A stretch of 64,000 nucleotides of DNA from Plut-88900 sp965116945 (GTDB lineage Bacteria > Chloroflexota > Dehalococcoidia > Plut-88900): assembly GCA_965116945.1 (NCBI GenBank), contig OZ220734.1, forward strand, positions 2,728,001-2,792,000. The letters run 5' to 3'. Below the pieces are notes generated by a model. The model worked only from the letters and a program-made list of their open reading frames with translations, had not been told where the DNA came from and made no database searches. The position numbers and the translations under genes were made by a program. Each line of letters begins with the position of its first letter. Position 1 is the first letter of the stretch. Shown here piece after piece: positions 8,729 through 17,027 of this stretch.

Positions 8729-8848
8729 ATTCCGTTCGCCCTGAGCGAAGTCGGAAGGGTCCCAAGAGCGGAATGGGCGGGGTGTCCCGGCCCACACAGG
8801 AGTTACGCAAATGTCCCTTGACGAGAGAGGGCTGGGGTGAAGATGAAG
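8729..8848. repeat. Mosaic intergenic repeat, copy 1
   Basis: An outer inverted repeat (ATTCCGTTC...GAGCGGAAT, 8729-8774) encloses CGCCCTGAGCGAAGTCGGAAGGGT. It is followed by the module AGTTACGCAAATGTCCCTTGAC...GAGAGGGCTGGGGTGA (8801-8840). Both modules recur in shuffled order near 18853, 57987 and 63825. The whole 8629-8852 gap holds no gene. Confidence 0.6.
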
Positions 8849-8852
8849 TAGC

Positions 8853-9761
8853 CTACCCGAACACCACCGCCCCTCCCAACCCCGCAACGTACAGCATCCC
8901 CGATTGCCCGTGCAGCTTCGCCGTCTTCACCAAACCCATACTCATTTCTCGACGGTCCTTACCGGTTAGCACCCTCTTCGCCGCCAGGTAAGCCCAAACC
9001 ACTGATGCTAGGCCCACCAACCCCCATATCGAGACCGCACCAAGCACCGACACTATTACCATGCTCCCGTAGGACGCCCCCAGGAACCCGACGTAAATAA
9101 CCCTCCCCGCCCCCGGACCCAGCATCGTCACTAACGTTCTCTTGCCACTCTCCCTATCCTCGTCCACATCCCGCAAATTGTTGCAGTGCAGGATAGCAGT
9201 GACCAGGAATGCCACCGGCATCGACGCCCAGAATGGCGCCCATGCCAGCTCTTGTGTCTGCACATAGTAGGCCGCCACCACCATCAGTGGCCCCATGAAG
9301 AAGAATACCGTTGCCTCCCCCAGCCCCGTATCACCCAGAGGCTTTGGCCCGGCACTGTAAAACACCGCCACAAATACGCTCCCCAGCCCCACCGCCAGGA
9401 TCGGCCACCCGACTTCCGCCACTATGTATAACCCCATCCCAATCCCCACCCCAAACGTCAATATGCAACCGATCAGCACCTCTTTCTCGGTCAGCAAACC
9501 CCGTGCCAGGACCTTGTGCGGTGCAGGAAACTTCGCCTGCCCCCCCTCCCGACGGTGGTCTGCGTACTCATCCGTCAGGTTGGTCCCTATCTGGATCGCC
9601 AGCGACCCCACAAGCGCAAGAGCAAACAACAACCAATCTAGTCCAACGCGCTCTGCCGCAATCGCACTCCCGACAAGCACAGGCACCACCGCCGCACTCA
9701 GCGAAAATGGCCTCGATGCCCAGAACCACGCCCGACCATAACCCAAGACCCGCTTTATCAT
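8853..9761 (-). CDS. menA: 1,4-dihydroxy-2-naphthoate polyprenyltransferase
   Basis: 302 residues, a UbiA-superfamily membrane protein with about eight hydrophobic segments. The two Asp-rich prenyl-diphosphate sites are visible: NLTDEYADHRRE near residue 60 and NNLRDVDEDRESGKR near residue 190. It attaches the polyprenyl tail to 1,4-dihydroxy-2-naphthoate, giving demethylmenaquinone. It begins 15 bases after menB on the same strand, so the two form an operon. Position beside menB makes MenA far more likely than another UbiA-type prenyltransferase. Confidence 0.93.
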   Translation of the reverse strand: MIKRVLGYGRAWFWASRPFSLSAAVVPVLVGSAIAAERVGLDWLLFALALVGSLAIQIGTNLTDEYADHRREGGQAKFPAPHKVLARGLLTEKEVLIGCILTFGVGIGMGLYIVAEVGWPILAVGLGSVFVAVFYSAGPKPLGDTGLGEATVFFFMGPLMVVAAYYVQTQELAWAPFWASMPVAFLVTAILHCNNLRDVDEDRESGKRTLVTMLGPGAGRVIYVGFLGASYGSMVIVSVLGAVSIWGLVGLASVVWAYLAAKRVLTGKDRREMSMGLVKTAKLHGQSGMLYVAGLGGAVVFG

Positions 9762-9776
9762 TACTTCACCCGCCCG

Positions 9777-10580
9777 CTACCACGGCATGTGCCTATACGG
9801 CGAAAAATCTGGAGGTCGTTTTTCCAGGAATGCGTTGCTCCCCTCCAGTGCCTCCTCTGTTCCATAGAACAGACTGTTTGCTCCGTGTGCCACTGCCTGC
9901 AGCCCGTACACCCAGTCGGTAGCCGCATTGAACGAGGCCTTTAGCATCCTTAATGCAGTAGGGCTCTTCTTTAGCATCTCCTTGCACCACCGCACCGTCT
10001 CGGCCTCCAGTTCCTCCCGGGGAACGACCTTGTTCACCAACCCCATCGACTCCGCCTCCCTCGCCGTGTACTGTTGGCACATGAACCAGAACTCCCGCGC
10101 CTTCTTCTCCCCAATTATCTGCGCCAGATACACCGCCCCAAACCCACCGTCGAAACTGCCCACCTTCGGACCAGTCTGCCCGAATATCGCATTCTCGCTC
10201 GCGATTGTCAGATCGCACAGCACGTGCAGCACGTGCCCTCCGCCTATGGCATATCCATTCACCATTGCAATCACTGGCTTCGGTATCGACCTCATCGTTC
10301 GGTGAAGCTCCAGCACCTGCATCCTCGTAGACCCCGAATCGTCTCGATATCCGCCCGGTCCCTTTAACCTCTGGTCTCCCCCCGAGCAGAACGCCCGGTC
10401 TCCCACGCCCGTCAGAACCGCTATACCCACTTGTTCGTCAAACCATGCATCTTTGAACGCAACCACCATTTCGTCAATTGTCCGTGGCCGAAACGCGTTC
10501 AGCACCTCCGGCCTATTGATGGTAATCTTGGCAATTCCATCACCTTTTTCGTATAAGATGTCCGTGTAGGTCGAACTCAT
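9777..10580 (-). CDS. menB: 1,4-dihydroxy-2-naphthoyl-CoA synthase
   Basis: 267 residues, a crotonase-fold enzyme. It has the oxyanion-hole stretch with GGGHVLHVLCDLTIA, the GSFDGG segment and a C-terminal SPYR characteristic of MenB. The reaction is Dieckmann-type ring closure of o-succinylbenzoyl-CoA. GGAGGGAGC right before the ATG is a strong ribosome binding site. It is divergent from menC and precedes menA in a two-gene unit. Confidence 0.93.
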   Translation of the reverse strand: MSSTYTDILYEKGDGIAKITINRPEVLNAFRPRTIDEMVVAFKDAWFDEQVGIAVLTGVGDRAFCSGGDQRLKGPGGYRDDSGSTRMQVLELHRTMRSIPKPVIAMVNGYAIGGGHVLHVLCDLTIASENAIFGQTGPKVGSFDGGFGAVYLAQIIGEKKAREFWFMCQQYTAREAESMGLVNKVVPREELEAETVRWCKEMLKKSPTALRMLKASFNAATDWVYGLQAVAHGANSLFYGTEEALEGSNAFLEKRPPDFSPYRHMPW

Positions 10581-10649
10581 GCTCCCTCCGAAATGCCTTC
10601 ATTTGAACTCCCGAGACCCAAACGTCTCGGACTTCCTTGCCTTTTTGTC

Positions 10650-11744
10650 ATGTTAATCCGCGCCATCGAATGGCAGACCGTTGCTGTCCCTTTCAAGCAC
10701 CCCTTCCGTACGTCCTCTTCTCTCATCGACACACGCCACAGCCTCATAGTGTGGATTGAGACCGACGATGGCCTCCTCGGTGTCGGCGAGGCCCCAGCCA
10801 GCCTCGTCCGCGGCCATTCTTCCCTCCGATTCATAGCCACTGCCCTCGAAACCGTAGCCCCTGCCCTTCTCAATCGACCACTGGCCTCCGCACCTCTCTC
10901 CGCCGTTCCTCCCCTACCTCTCGCCTTCGCCCTCGAAACCGCCGCCTTCGACTGCCTCTCCCAATCGACAGGGAAATCCCTCACCGAGTTCCTTGGTGGT
11001 TCTCCCAGACCGGTCGAGGTCAATGCCGTCATAGGAGAAGCTACTCCGGCCGAGACGGAAGCCCTGGCCGTCCAGGCCGCAGATGAGGGTTTCCGCACAG
11101 TAAAGCTCAAGGTCGGCGGCCGCCCCTCATCCCTCGACGAAGAGGCACTATCCCGTGTCCGAAGGAATGTCGGACGATCAGTAAAGCTCCGCCTTGACGC
11201 TAACCAGGCCTGGCCCGAGCCCCAGGCCGCCCTGGCCCTCCAACACCTCGCCAGGTATTCCCCAGAATACATCGAAGAGCCCCTTGCCTCCCCCAGCACC
11301 GACTCCCTCGCCCGCCTCCGCAAAACCTCCCCCATCCCCATCGCTGTCGATGAGTCCGTCGAAAACCCCCAGGCCGCCGAAGCATTAGCCGATTCCGCAG
11401 CCGTAGATTTCCTCATTATCAAACTGGAGAGGGTGGGAGGCATCTCCGTAGCCCGCTCCATCTTCGACCACGCACGCACCCGGCAGCTCGGGGTTGTCCT
11501 TACATCTTCCCTGGAGTCCGGTGTGGGCCTCGCGGCAGCGGCCCATCTCGCCGCCGCCCTCGATATCCCGCAGGCCTGTGGGCTGGCTACCAGTACCCTA
11601 CTCACCCATGACCTCCTCCAGGCTCCCCTCGTTCCCACCAAAGGCCTCCTCCCCACCCTGGACTCCCCGGGCATTGGCATCGCCCTTGACCCCGACGCTA
11701 TACAACATTTCGCCCTCGGCCCCCGGGGGCGGGCTCAACTGTAG
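10650..11744 (+). CDS. menC: o-Succinylbenzoate synthase-like enolase-superfamily enzyme
   Basis: About 364 residues of the muconate-lactonizing / OSBS branch of the enolase superfamily. The KLKVG catalytic lysine strand, three metal ligands (LDANQAW, IEEPL, VDES) and the second lysine strand IKLERVGG are all intact. It dehydrates SHCHC to o-succinylbenzoate. The assignment rests on position inside the men cluster: sequence alone does not separate OSBS from dipeptide epimerases. The start at 10650 (MLIRAIEWQ) fits the family's first strand; an in-frame ATG at 10593 also exists and neither has a clear ribosome binding site. Oddly, it runs opposite to every other men gene, and its 3' end overlaps the menH end by 47 bases. 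Confidence 0.8.
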   Translation: MLIRAIEWQTVAVPFKHPFRTSSSLIDTRHSLIVWIETDDGLLGVGEAPASLVRGHSSLRFIATALETVAPALLNRPLASAPLSAVPPLPLAFALETAAFDCLSQSTGKSLTEFLGGSPRPVEVNAVIGEATPAETEALAVQAADEGFRTVKLKVGGRPSSLDEEALSRVRRNVGRSVKLRLDANQAWPEPQAALALQHLARYSPEYIEEPLASPSTDSLARLRKTSPIPIAVDESVENPQAAEALADSAAVDFLIIKLERVGGISVARSIFDHARTRQLGVVLTSSLESGVGLAAAAHLAAALDIPQACGLATSTLLTHDLLQAPLVPTKGLLPTLDSPGIGIALDPDAIQHFALGPRGRAQL

Positions 11745-12564
11745 TCTCGACATCAATTGAATCCAGAAACTCCCGCACGAGACCTTCAAAAACCATCGGA
11801 TTCTCCAAGTGTGAGCAGTGCCCCGCATTCCTGATCAATTCGAACCGACCCTTCGGAATTAGATCGCTCATTCGCCTACTCAACTCCACAAACTTCTCAT
11901 CTTCCTCTCCCGCAAGGAACAGTACAGGCTTCCGAAACACCGGCAACCGGTCATACACCGTCGCCTGTGCCCCGGTACCCATGCCTCGCAAGCTGTTGGC
12001 AATCCCGTTGACCCGGTTCCCGAGCCTTTGACTTCTCAGCCTTCCCCTCGCCTCCTCACCCAGGCGGTCCTGGCTGGCGAACAATGCCTGCGCCTCCCAA
12101 TAATCGACAAACCACCCCACCCCCTCCTCCTCAATATGCCTAGCCAGTGCCTCGTCCGACAATACCCTCGTCCCCCTCGCCGAATCATCCTCAATCCCCC
12201 CCGATGCCCCTTCCAATACCAACGCCCGACACCTCTCCGGCGCCGTAACCGCCAGGCACAAACTGACCCGACCCCCCATTGAATATCCTATCCAAACTGC
12301 TTCCTCAATCCCCAAGTGGTCCGCCAGGGCTAACAGGTCATACACACACCGCCCCATCGAATACCTGGACGGGTCCTCTGGCGCATCCGAATTCCCATGC
12401 CCTATTAGGTCCACCAGTATCGTCGTGTACTGCTCACTTAAACTCCCTGCCAGGGAATGCCATGTCGTCGTGTCCCCCGTAAACCCGTGCAGCATGAAAA
12501 TCGGCAACCCTTGACCCTTCACATCAACATTCAGCTTGATTCCATTTACCGCAACGAGGCCCAC
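11698..12564 (-). CDS. menH: SHCHC synthase-like alpha/beta hydrolase
   Basis: 288 residues with an alpha/beta-hydrolase fold: LHGFTGD oxyanion strand near residue 25, nucleophile elbow GYSMGG near residue 100, and the catalytic His in NAGHCSHLE near residue 256. MenH removes pyruvate from SEPHCHC to give SHCHC. A GTG start lies two bases after the menD stop with GAGAGGAG inside the menD end, so translation is coupled. Placement directly after menD supports MenH over a generic esterase. Confidence 0.9.
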   Translation of the reverse strand: MGLVAVNGIKLNVDVKGQGLPIFMLHGFTGDTTTWHSLAGSLSEQYTTILVDLIGHGNSDAPEDPSRYSMGRCVYDLLALADHLGIEEAVWIGYSMGGRVSLCLAVTAPERCRALVLEGASGGIEDDSARGTRVLSDEALARHIEEEGVGWFVDYWEAQALFASQDRLGEEARGRLRSQRLGNRVNGIANSLRGMGTGAQATVYDRLPVFRKPVLFLAGEEDEKFVELSRRMSDLIPKGRFELIRNAGHCSHLENPMVFEGLVREFLDSIDVETTVEPAPGGRGRNVV

Positions 12565-12566
12565 CG

Positions 12567-14324
12567 CTAGCTCCTCTCCCCACTTCGTAGCCCAGCCAGG
12601 GCTGCCTCAAATGCCTCTCGATGCAACGCAACATTCCGCTCCCGTGACCCGGGCACCTCCACGATTGATGTCCCATTTGCCCTCACACCCCTCCCCACCG
12701 CCTCCCCAAACTCTCCCCAACTCCCAACCCGCATGTACTCCAGCCCGTACAACTCCGCCACAGACTCGAAGATCAGCCCATGCGGAGTCCCGTACACTTC
12801 CTCGAAGTGGTCTCCATGCTCGGCTTGCGGCAGAAACGAGAATATCCCGCCGCCGTCGTTATTCAGAACGATGATGGTCGCGTTTATCTCCCGATGCTTC
12901 GCCATCAACATTCCCGTCAAGTCGTGGAAGAAAGAAAGGTCCCCAACTACCGCAAAAACAGGCACTCCCACTCCCGCCCCCACCCCCGACCCTAACGCCG
13001 TTGAAACCACCCCGTCTATCCCGCTCGCCCCCCGGTTCCCCATCACCCTGACCGCCTTGCCTGACGAGGTCATGAACGTATCCATGTCTCGCACCGGCAT
13101 GCTGTTCCCAGCGAACAGGATCGCATCCTCCGGCAGGTGTTCCAGCAGCTCGCAAAACACCTTCCCTTCGAAAATCTCCTCCATCTCCGACATATACATC
13201 CCGACCCCCTCCCCTACCGTCCGACTAAACCTCGCCCACCGCGCAGCCCACTCGGACTCCTCACTTACCTCCCCGACCTCCGACACCATCCCCTTGCAAA
13301 AGGACACGGAGTCTGCCTCCACCACGTCAACTGCCATATGGCTTGGATCAGGCCATCCATTCTCCGTCACAAGCACATGCTTGGCGCTCTCAGTTCGGGA
13401 CAGGAAAGATCCCAACGACTTGGAGGTCGGCCACCCACCGAATCTGATCACGACTTCCGGTGCAAGCAGTCCCCATAATCCTTCGTCCCTCAACATCAGG
13501 TCATAGCAATCTACAACGTGCGACCTGTCATGCTTCCCATACCTGACCTGCGACAGAGGATCGGCTAGAATGGGATAACCAAGACTCTCCGCCAGCCCCG
13601 ACACCGCATCCGCGAACCCCGCAGAATCTTGCGGTCCGCACACAATAATCCCCCGCTCGACGTCCTTCACCCGCTCCCCTAGCCTCCGTCCCACATCCCA
13701 CCCATTCGGCACAGAAGCTGGCGCCACGCCGTCAAGTATTCCTTCTCTCGGCGACACCTCAACCTCCTCCCCTTCTACTGCCACCGGCGCTAGCGGTTCT
13801 CGCAGCGGCACGTTCAAGTGCACCGGCCCCGACGGATACCCTACTGCCGACGCAAGGGCCCTCCTCCCAACCGCCGAAGCATACCCAGTAAGGTCTTTCT
13901 CTACTTCGGGGACTGGCAACTCAACCGCCCATTTCACATGCGCACCATACACCCCCGTCTGCTCAATGGTCTGGTTCGCACCCCAGCCAATAAGCTCCGG
14001 AGGTCGGTCCGCGGTTATCGCTATCAAGGGCACACCCGTGAGATTAGCCTCTACAACTGCCGGCAACAGGTTAGCTACTGCCGTTCCGGAAGTCGTCAAC
14101 ACCGCTACCACCCCCCGACTCCCCTTCGCCATGCCCAGTGCAAAGTATCCCGCCGATCTCTCGTCCAAATGCACCCATGGATTTATACCTTTACACCGCG
14201 CAAAACTCACCGCCAGTGGCCCGGACCTCGATCCCGGGCAAATTACTACATTCTTCAACCCTGCCTGCGCCAGCCCCTCTACCAGCGAATCAGTAACCGC
14301 GTAGTTCCGGTTCTCAGCCTTCAT
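12567..14324 (-). CDS. menD: SEPHCHC synthase (menaquinone biosynthesis)
   Basis: 585 residues, thiamine-diphosphate enzyme. The N-terminal Pyr domain has VICPGSRSGPLAVSF with the following SGTAVANLLPAVVEA, and the PP domain has the VVGDLSFFHDL...NNDGGGIF TPP/Mg motif near residue 450. It adds 2-oxoglutarate to isochorismate with loss of CO2. The ATG at 14324 overlaps the menF stop as ATGA. The frame stays open upstream, but that stretch is menF read in another frame. Confidence 0.93.
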   Translation of the reverse strand: MKAENRNYAVTDSLVEGLAQAGLKNVVICPGSRSGPLAVSFARCKGINPWVHLDERSAGYFALGMAKGSRGVVAVLTTSGTAVANLLPAVVEANLTGVPLIAITADRPPELIGWGANQTIEQTGVYGAHVKWAVELPVPEVEKDLTGYASAVGRRALASAVGYPSGPVHLNVPLREPLAPVAVEGEEVEVSPREGILDGVAPASVPNGWDVGRRLGERVKDVERGIIVCGPQDSAGFADAVSGLAESLGYPILADPLSQVRYGKHDRSHVVDCYDLMLRDEGLWGLLAPEVVIRFGGWPTSKSLGSFLSRTESAKHVLVTENGWPDPSHMAVDVVEADSVSFCKGMVSEVGEVSEESEWAARWARFSRTVGEGVGMYMSEMEEIFEGKVFCELLEHLPEDAILFAGNSMPVRDMDTFMTSSGKAVRVMGNRGASGIDGVVSTALGSGVGAGVGVPVFAVVGDLSFFHDLTGMLMAKHREINATIIVLNNDGGGIFSFLPQAEHGDHFEEVYGTPHGLIFESVAELYGLEYMRVGSWGEFGEAVGRGVRANGTSIVEVPGSRERNVALHREAFEAALAGLRSGERS

Positions 14325-15655
14325 ACCCCACCCAGCCCCAGAGCATTCCTGAGCCCTCGCATCTTCAGCTCTGTCTCCGCGTACTCCTTCTCCACATCCG
14401 AACCCTCCACAATCCCCGCCCCGCCATAAAGGTACGCACGACCCTCCGTCACTAGCCCCGACCTGATCGCAATCGCAAATTCTCCCCGGCCCTTGTGGTC
14501 CATCCACCCTACCGGCCCCGAGTACCATCCCCTATCCATGCCCTCCAGTTCCCTGATCAACTCAACTGCTCTTTCGGTCGGCACTCCTGCAACAGCAGGC
14601 GTAGGATGCAACGCTTCTACGAACTCCAGTATGTCCCGACCCTGCTGATTAGTCCCACGAAATGTAGTCGAAAGATGTTGTACGTTCTTTAACTTGGATA
14701 GTCTCGGGCTCGAGTCCCACGTCAGTTCTTCACACAATCCACTCAACGCCCGCTCCACAGACCTTGCAGCAAAGGAATGTTCTCTCTGCTCCTTGCCGTC
14801 CCCAAGCAGCGCATCACCCAATGCCCTATCTTCTTCTGGAGTAGAACCACGCGCCGCCGATCCTGCGTGACATATGCACTCAACTCTGCCTCCTGACAAA
14901 CTGACCAACGGCTCCGGCGTCGCACCCATGAACGTCTCGGCGCCAACTCCGACGGCAAACACCGAGCACTTCGCCTCGCTGTCAATAAGCCTTTCGAGCG
15001 CCTCCCCCACATCCACCCTACCCCTTCTCCCCACCCCCAGTCTCCGAGCCATCACCACCTTCTCAACTTCCCCCCTACGCACAGCACCCAACGCCCCCTT
15101 CACCGAGTCCGTCCACCCTACCCCCTCACCCAATTTCATCTCCACTCCACCATAATGTCGCGGGACGCTACCGATATCCGAATGATGGCTCTCACCGTTG
15201 GCAGGCAATATCTCGTTCTTTGTTATCCAGTTCCCCTCAGGCGTCCAGGAATAGCAGACCCGCGGCAGAAACATCATCCCATCCCCGAATCTCTGCCACT
15301 CTGGTGATGTCTCAGCGTCGATGTCGAACCGAAAGCCTCCCATAGCCAGGGGACCCGTACCCACCACCCCCGGCCCCTCTACTTCAACACAATCCACTAC
15401 CTCCCTGTACCAATCTCTCGCTTGCCGAAACCTCTCCTTGCCCGAGACCCTGGCGCCCCACACAACCCCCAGCCCAACCAACGTAATCTCACCGTCTCGC
15501 TGCGCCCAGAATGCCCGGACCCCCTCCGTCGGCTCAGCACTCCGATAGACTTCCAGGGGGGTCACACCCCCCTCATTTCGAAAACACCTGCTCGCTAGCC
15601 TTCCCTTCCCCCCAACACCGCGACCCGCCGTATCTCCTACTCCCACCACTCTCAC
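14321..15655 (-). CDS. menF: Isochorismate synthase
   Basis: 444 residues of the chorismate-binding family. The C-terminal catalytic region shows VVMARRLGV, ICHAGSAARGSTPEEDR, the HLSTTFRGT segment, GEFAIAIRSG, and a final GGAGIVEGSDVEKEYAETE. It converts chorismate to isochorismate, the entry step to menaquinone. The start is GTG, overlapping the TetR stop as GTGA; menD follows with an ATGA overlap. Its placement ahead of menD argues against EntC/PchA siderophore roles. Confidence 0.9.
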   Translation of the reverse strand: MRVVGVGDTAGRGVGGKGRLASRCFRNEGGVTPLEVYRSAEPTEGVRAFWAQRDGEITLVGLGVVWGARVSGKERFRQARDWYREVVDCVEVEGPGVVGTGPLAMGGFRFDIDAETSPEWQRFGDGMMFLPRVCYSWTPEGNWITKNEILPANGESHHSDIGSVPRHYGGVEMKLGEGVGWTDSVKGALGAVRRGEVEKVVMARRLGVGRRGRVDVGEALERLIDSEAKCSVFAVGVGAETFMGATPEPLVSLSGGRVECICHAGSAARGSTPEEDRALGDALLGDGKEQREHSFAARSVERALSGLCEELTWDSSPRLSKLKNVQHLSTTFRGTNQQGRDILEFVEALHPTPAVAGVPTERAVELIRELEGMDRGWYSGPVGWMDHKGRGEFAIAIRSGLVTEGRAYLYGGAGIVEGSDVEKEYAETELKMRGLRNALGLGGV

Positions 15656-16260
15656 CCCAACTCCCCCTCCCGGCCCTTGACGACCCCGTACATCAACAGA
15701 TCGCGCACCTCCGGTGCCCTGTCCATAAGCGGCTCAGGTTTCTCCTGCAATAGCCACCGCAGGATTACCTCGCTTAATGCCCCTAGCCACAGCCTTGATA
15801 ACAGATTGGTATCTACCGGCCTGATCGCCCCAACTTCCACTGCACTATCCAACTCCTTCTTTATCAGCCCGGCAAATTTGTCCCTTATCGGTAGGAACTT
15901 GCGGTCCATAGACCTTCCCTGTCCGACTATATTCACCAGCAGGATCTGTGCTAGCTTCCTCTGCTTGGAAAAGGTCAGGAGCACCGCATCTATCGCCAGC
16001 GGAATCCTCTTCAAAGGGTCAGACTCCGCCTGAATTGTCCGCTCGAGCCTCCTCACCAGCTTCTCGCTTAGCTGGTCCACCAGCCCCAGGGCCATTTGCT
16101 CCTTGCTCGGAAAGTGAAAGTAGAAACTGCCCTTGGACGTCCCGGACTGCTGGATGATCTCGTCTACATTGGCGTTGTAGTAGCCCCGACGCGCAAAGAG
16201 GCTCGCCGCCGCATCCAGGATGCGCTCCCTCGCGGTTCGAGCCTCTGTTCTCGTTGCCAA
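15652..16260 (-). CDS. TetR-family regulator heading the men operon
   Basis: 202 residues. The first 50 form the helix-turn-helix (RERILDAAASLFARRGYYNANVDE is split by family-typical positions, with TSKGSFYFHFPSKEQM as the recognition part). The rest is a helical ligand-binding domain. It is the first gene of the unit and overlaps menF by 4 bases, so regulator and menaquinone genes are transcribed together. A TetR-like palindrome lies 17 bases upstream. The natural inference is autoregulated control of isochorismate/menaquinone synthesis by a small hydrophobic ligand; the ligand is unknown. Confidence 0.88.
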   Translation of the reverse strand: MATRTEARTARERILDAAASLFARRGYYNANVDEIIQQSGTSKGSFYFHFPSKEQMALGLVDQLSEKLVRRLERTIQAESDPLKRIPLAIDAVLLTFSKQRKLAQILLVNIVGQGRSMDRKFLPIRDKFAGLIKKELDSAVEVGAIRPVDTNLLSRLWLGALSEVILRWLLQEKPEPLMDRAPEVRDLLMYGVVKGREGELG

Positions 16261-16276
16261 TCCGGATGCCCCCTAC

Positions 16277-16292
16277 TAGACCGACCGGTCTG
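16277..16292. promoter_or_regulatory. Operator-like palindrome upstream of TetR-men operon
   Basis: AGACCG at 16278-16283 and CGGTCT at 16286-16291 form a perfect 6-2-6 inverted repeat, with TA/TG flanks, just ahead of the regulator's start on the minus strand. Size and placement fit a TetR-family operator. Confidence 0.6.
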
Positions 16293-16344
16293 TTTGTCAC
16301 TCCAGTCTAGCGGGACGATCCCACGGCCGTCAACAGGCGTTGCC

Positions 16345-17010
16345 TTATTGGTATTCCTCTACCAACCTATACTCCGTCAACGCCCTCTCTATTACTCTTT
16401 TCACGTTGTATTCGATATAACCCCGCTCTACCGACTCATCGACCTCCGCCTGCGCATCTTCAGGCATGTCTAGCATTGAGTACGCGATTGCCCTGCCCAC
16501 GTACGCCCGACTCAACTCCCCATCAATATCAATCGCGCTGTCGTAGTCCTCCAGAGCCAGGGCTGGAAGCCCCATCCTGATGTACTGGGCGCCCCGGTTC
16601 GAATAAGCTTCCGCACGCCCCGATTCCCTCTCGATCACCTCTGTATAGTCCGACACCGCATCCTGTGGCCTTCCTAGCTGTGAATAGGCAAACGCCCTAT
16701 TGTAGTAGGCCGCCACATTATCCACGTCCAGGCGCAGCACCTCATTGAAGTTGGTCACCGCGTCGGGCCAGCGCCTGATAACCATGGATACGTAGCCCCG
16801 CTTGTTATACGCGTCAATGAATTCAGTATCAGCGCGTATAGCCCTGGTGAACGCAGCGATGGAGGCCCCCAATTGCCCTTTCTCGAGGAGTTCTTCTCCC
16901 TCCCGAAAGTGAGCCAGCGCCTCTTCCGACTCAGTGCCTCCATCCGAGCTCCCTACACCGCAACCAGCCACCATCAACGCGACGGTTACAACCGCCGCCA
17001 ATCTCAGCAT
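16345..17010 (-). CDS. TPR-repeat lipoprotein
   Basis: 221 residues. The signal peptide ends in a lipobox (VAGC, Cys17). Four or five tetratricopeptide repeats of 34 residues follow (for example AFTRAIRADTEFIDAYNKRG and NFNEVLRLDVDNVAAYYNRA), then a short C-terminal helix. TPR lipoproteins act as protein-binding scaffolds at the membrane. The start was taken at 17010, where the signal peptide begins; the longer frame upstream is the tail of the CoA-transferase in another frame. It starts 17 bases after that gene's stop, so they are probably co-transcribed. Confidence 0.8.
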   Translation of the reverse strand: MLRLAAVVTVALMVAGCGVGSSDGGTESEEALAHFREGEELLEKGQLGASIAAFTRAIRADTEFIDAYNKRGYVSMVIRRWPDAVTNFNEVLRLDVDNVAAYYNRAFAYSQLGRPQDAVSDYTEVIERESGRAEAYSNRGAQYIRMGLPALALEDYDSAIDIDGELSRAYVGRAIAYSMLDMPEDAQAEVDESVERGYIEYNVKRVIERALTEYRLVEEYQ

Positions 17011-17027
17011 CCCATCGAAGGAGACCG

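Noticed and set aside
10577..11680. 367-codon minus-strand frame opposite menC
   Set aside because: Arg/Ala/Ser-rich shadow of menC with no family motif; menC has all enolase-superfamily catalytic residues.
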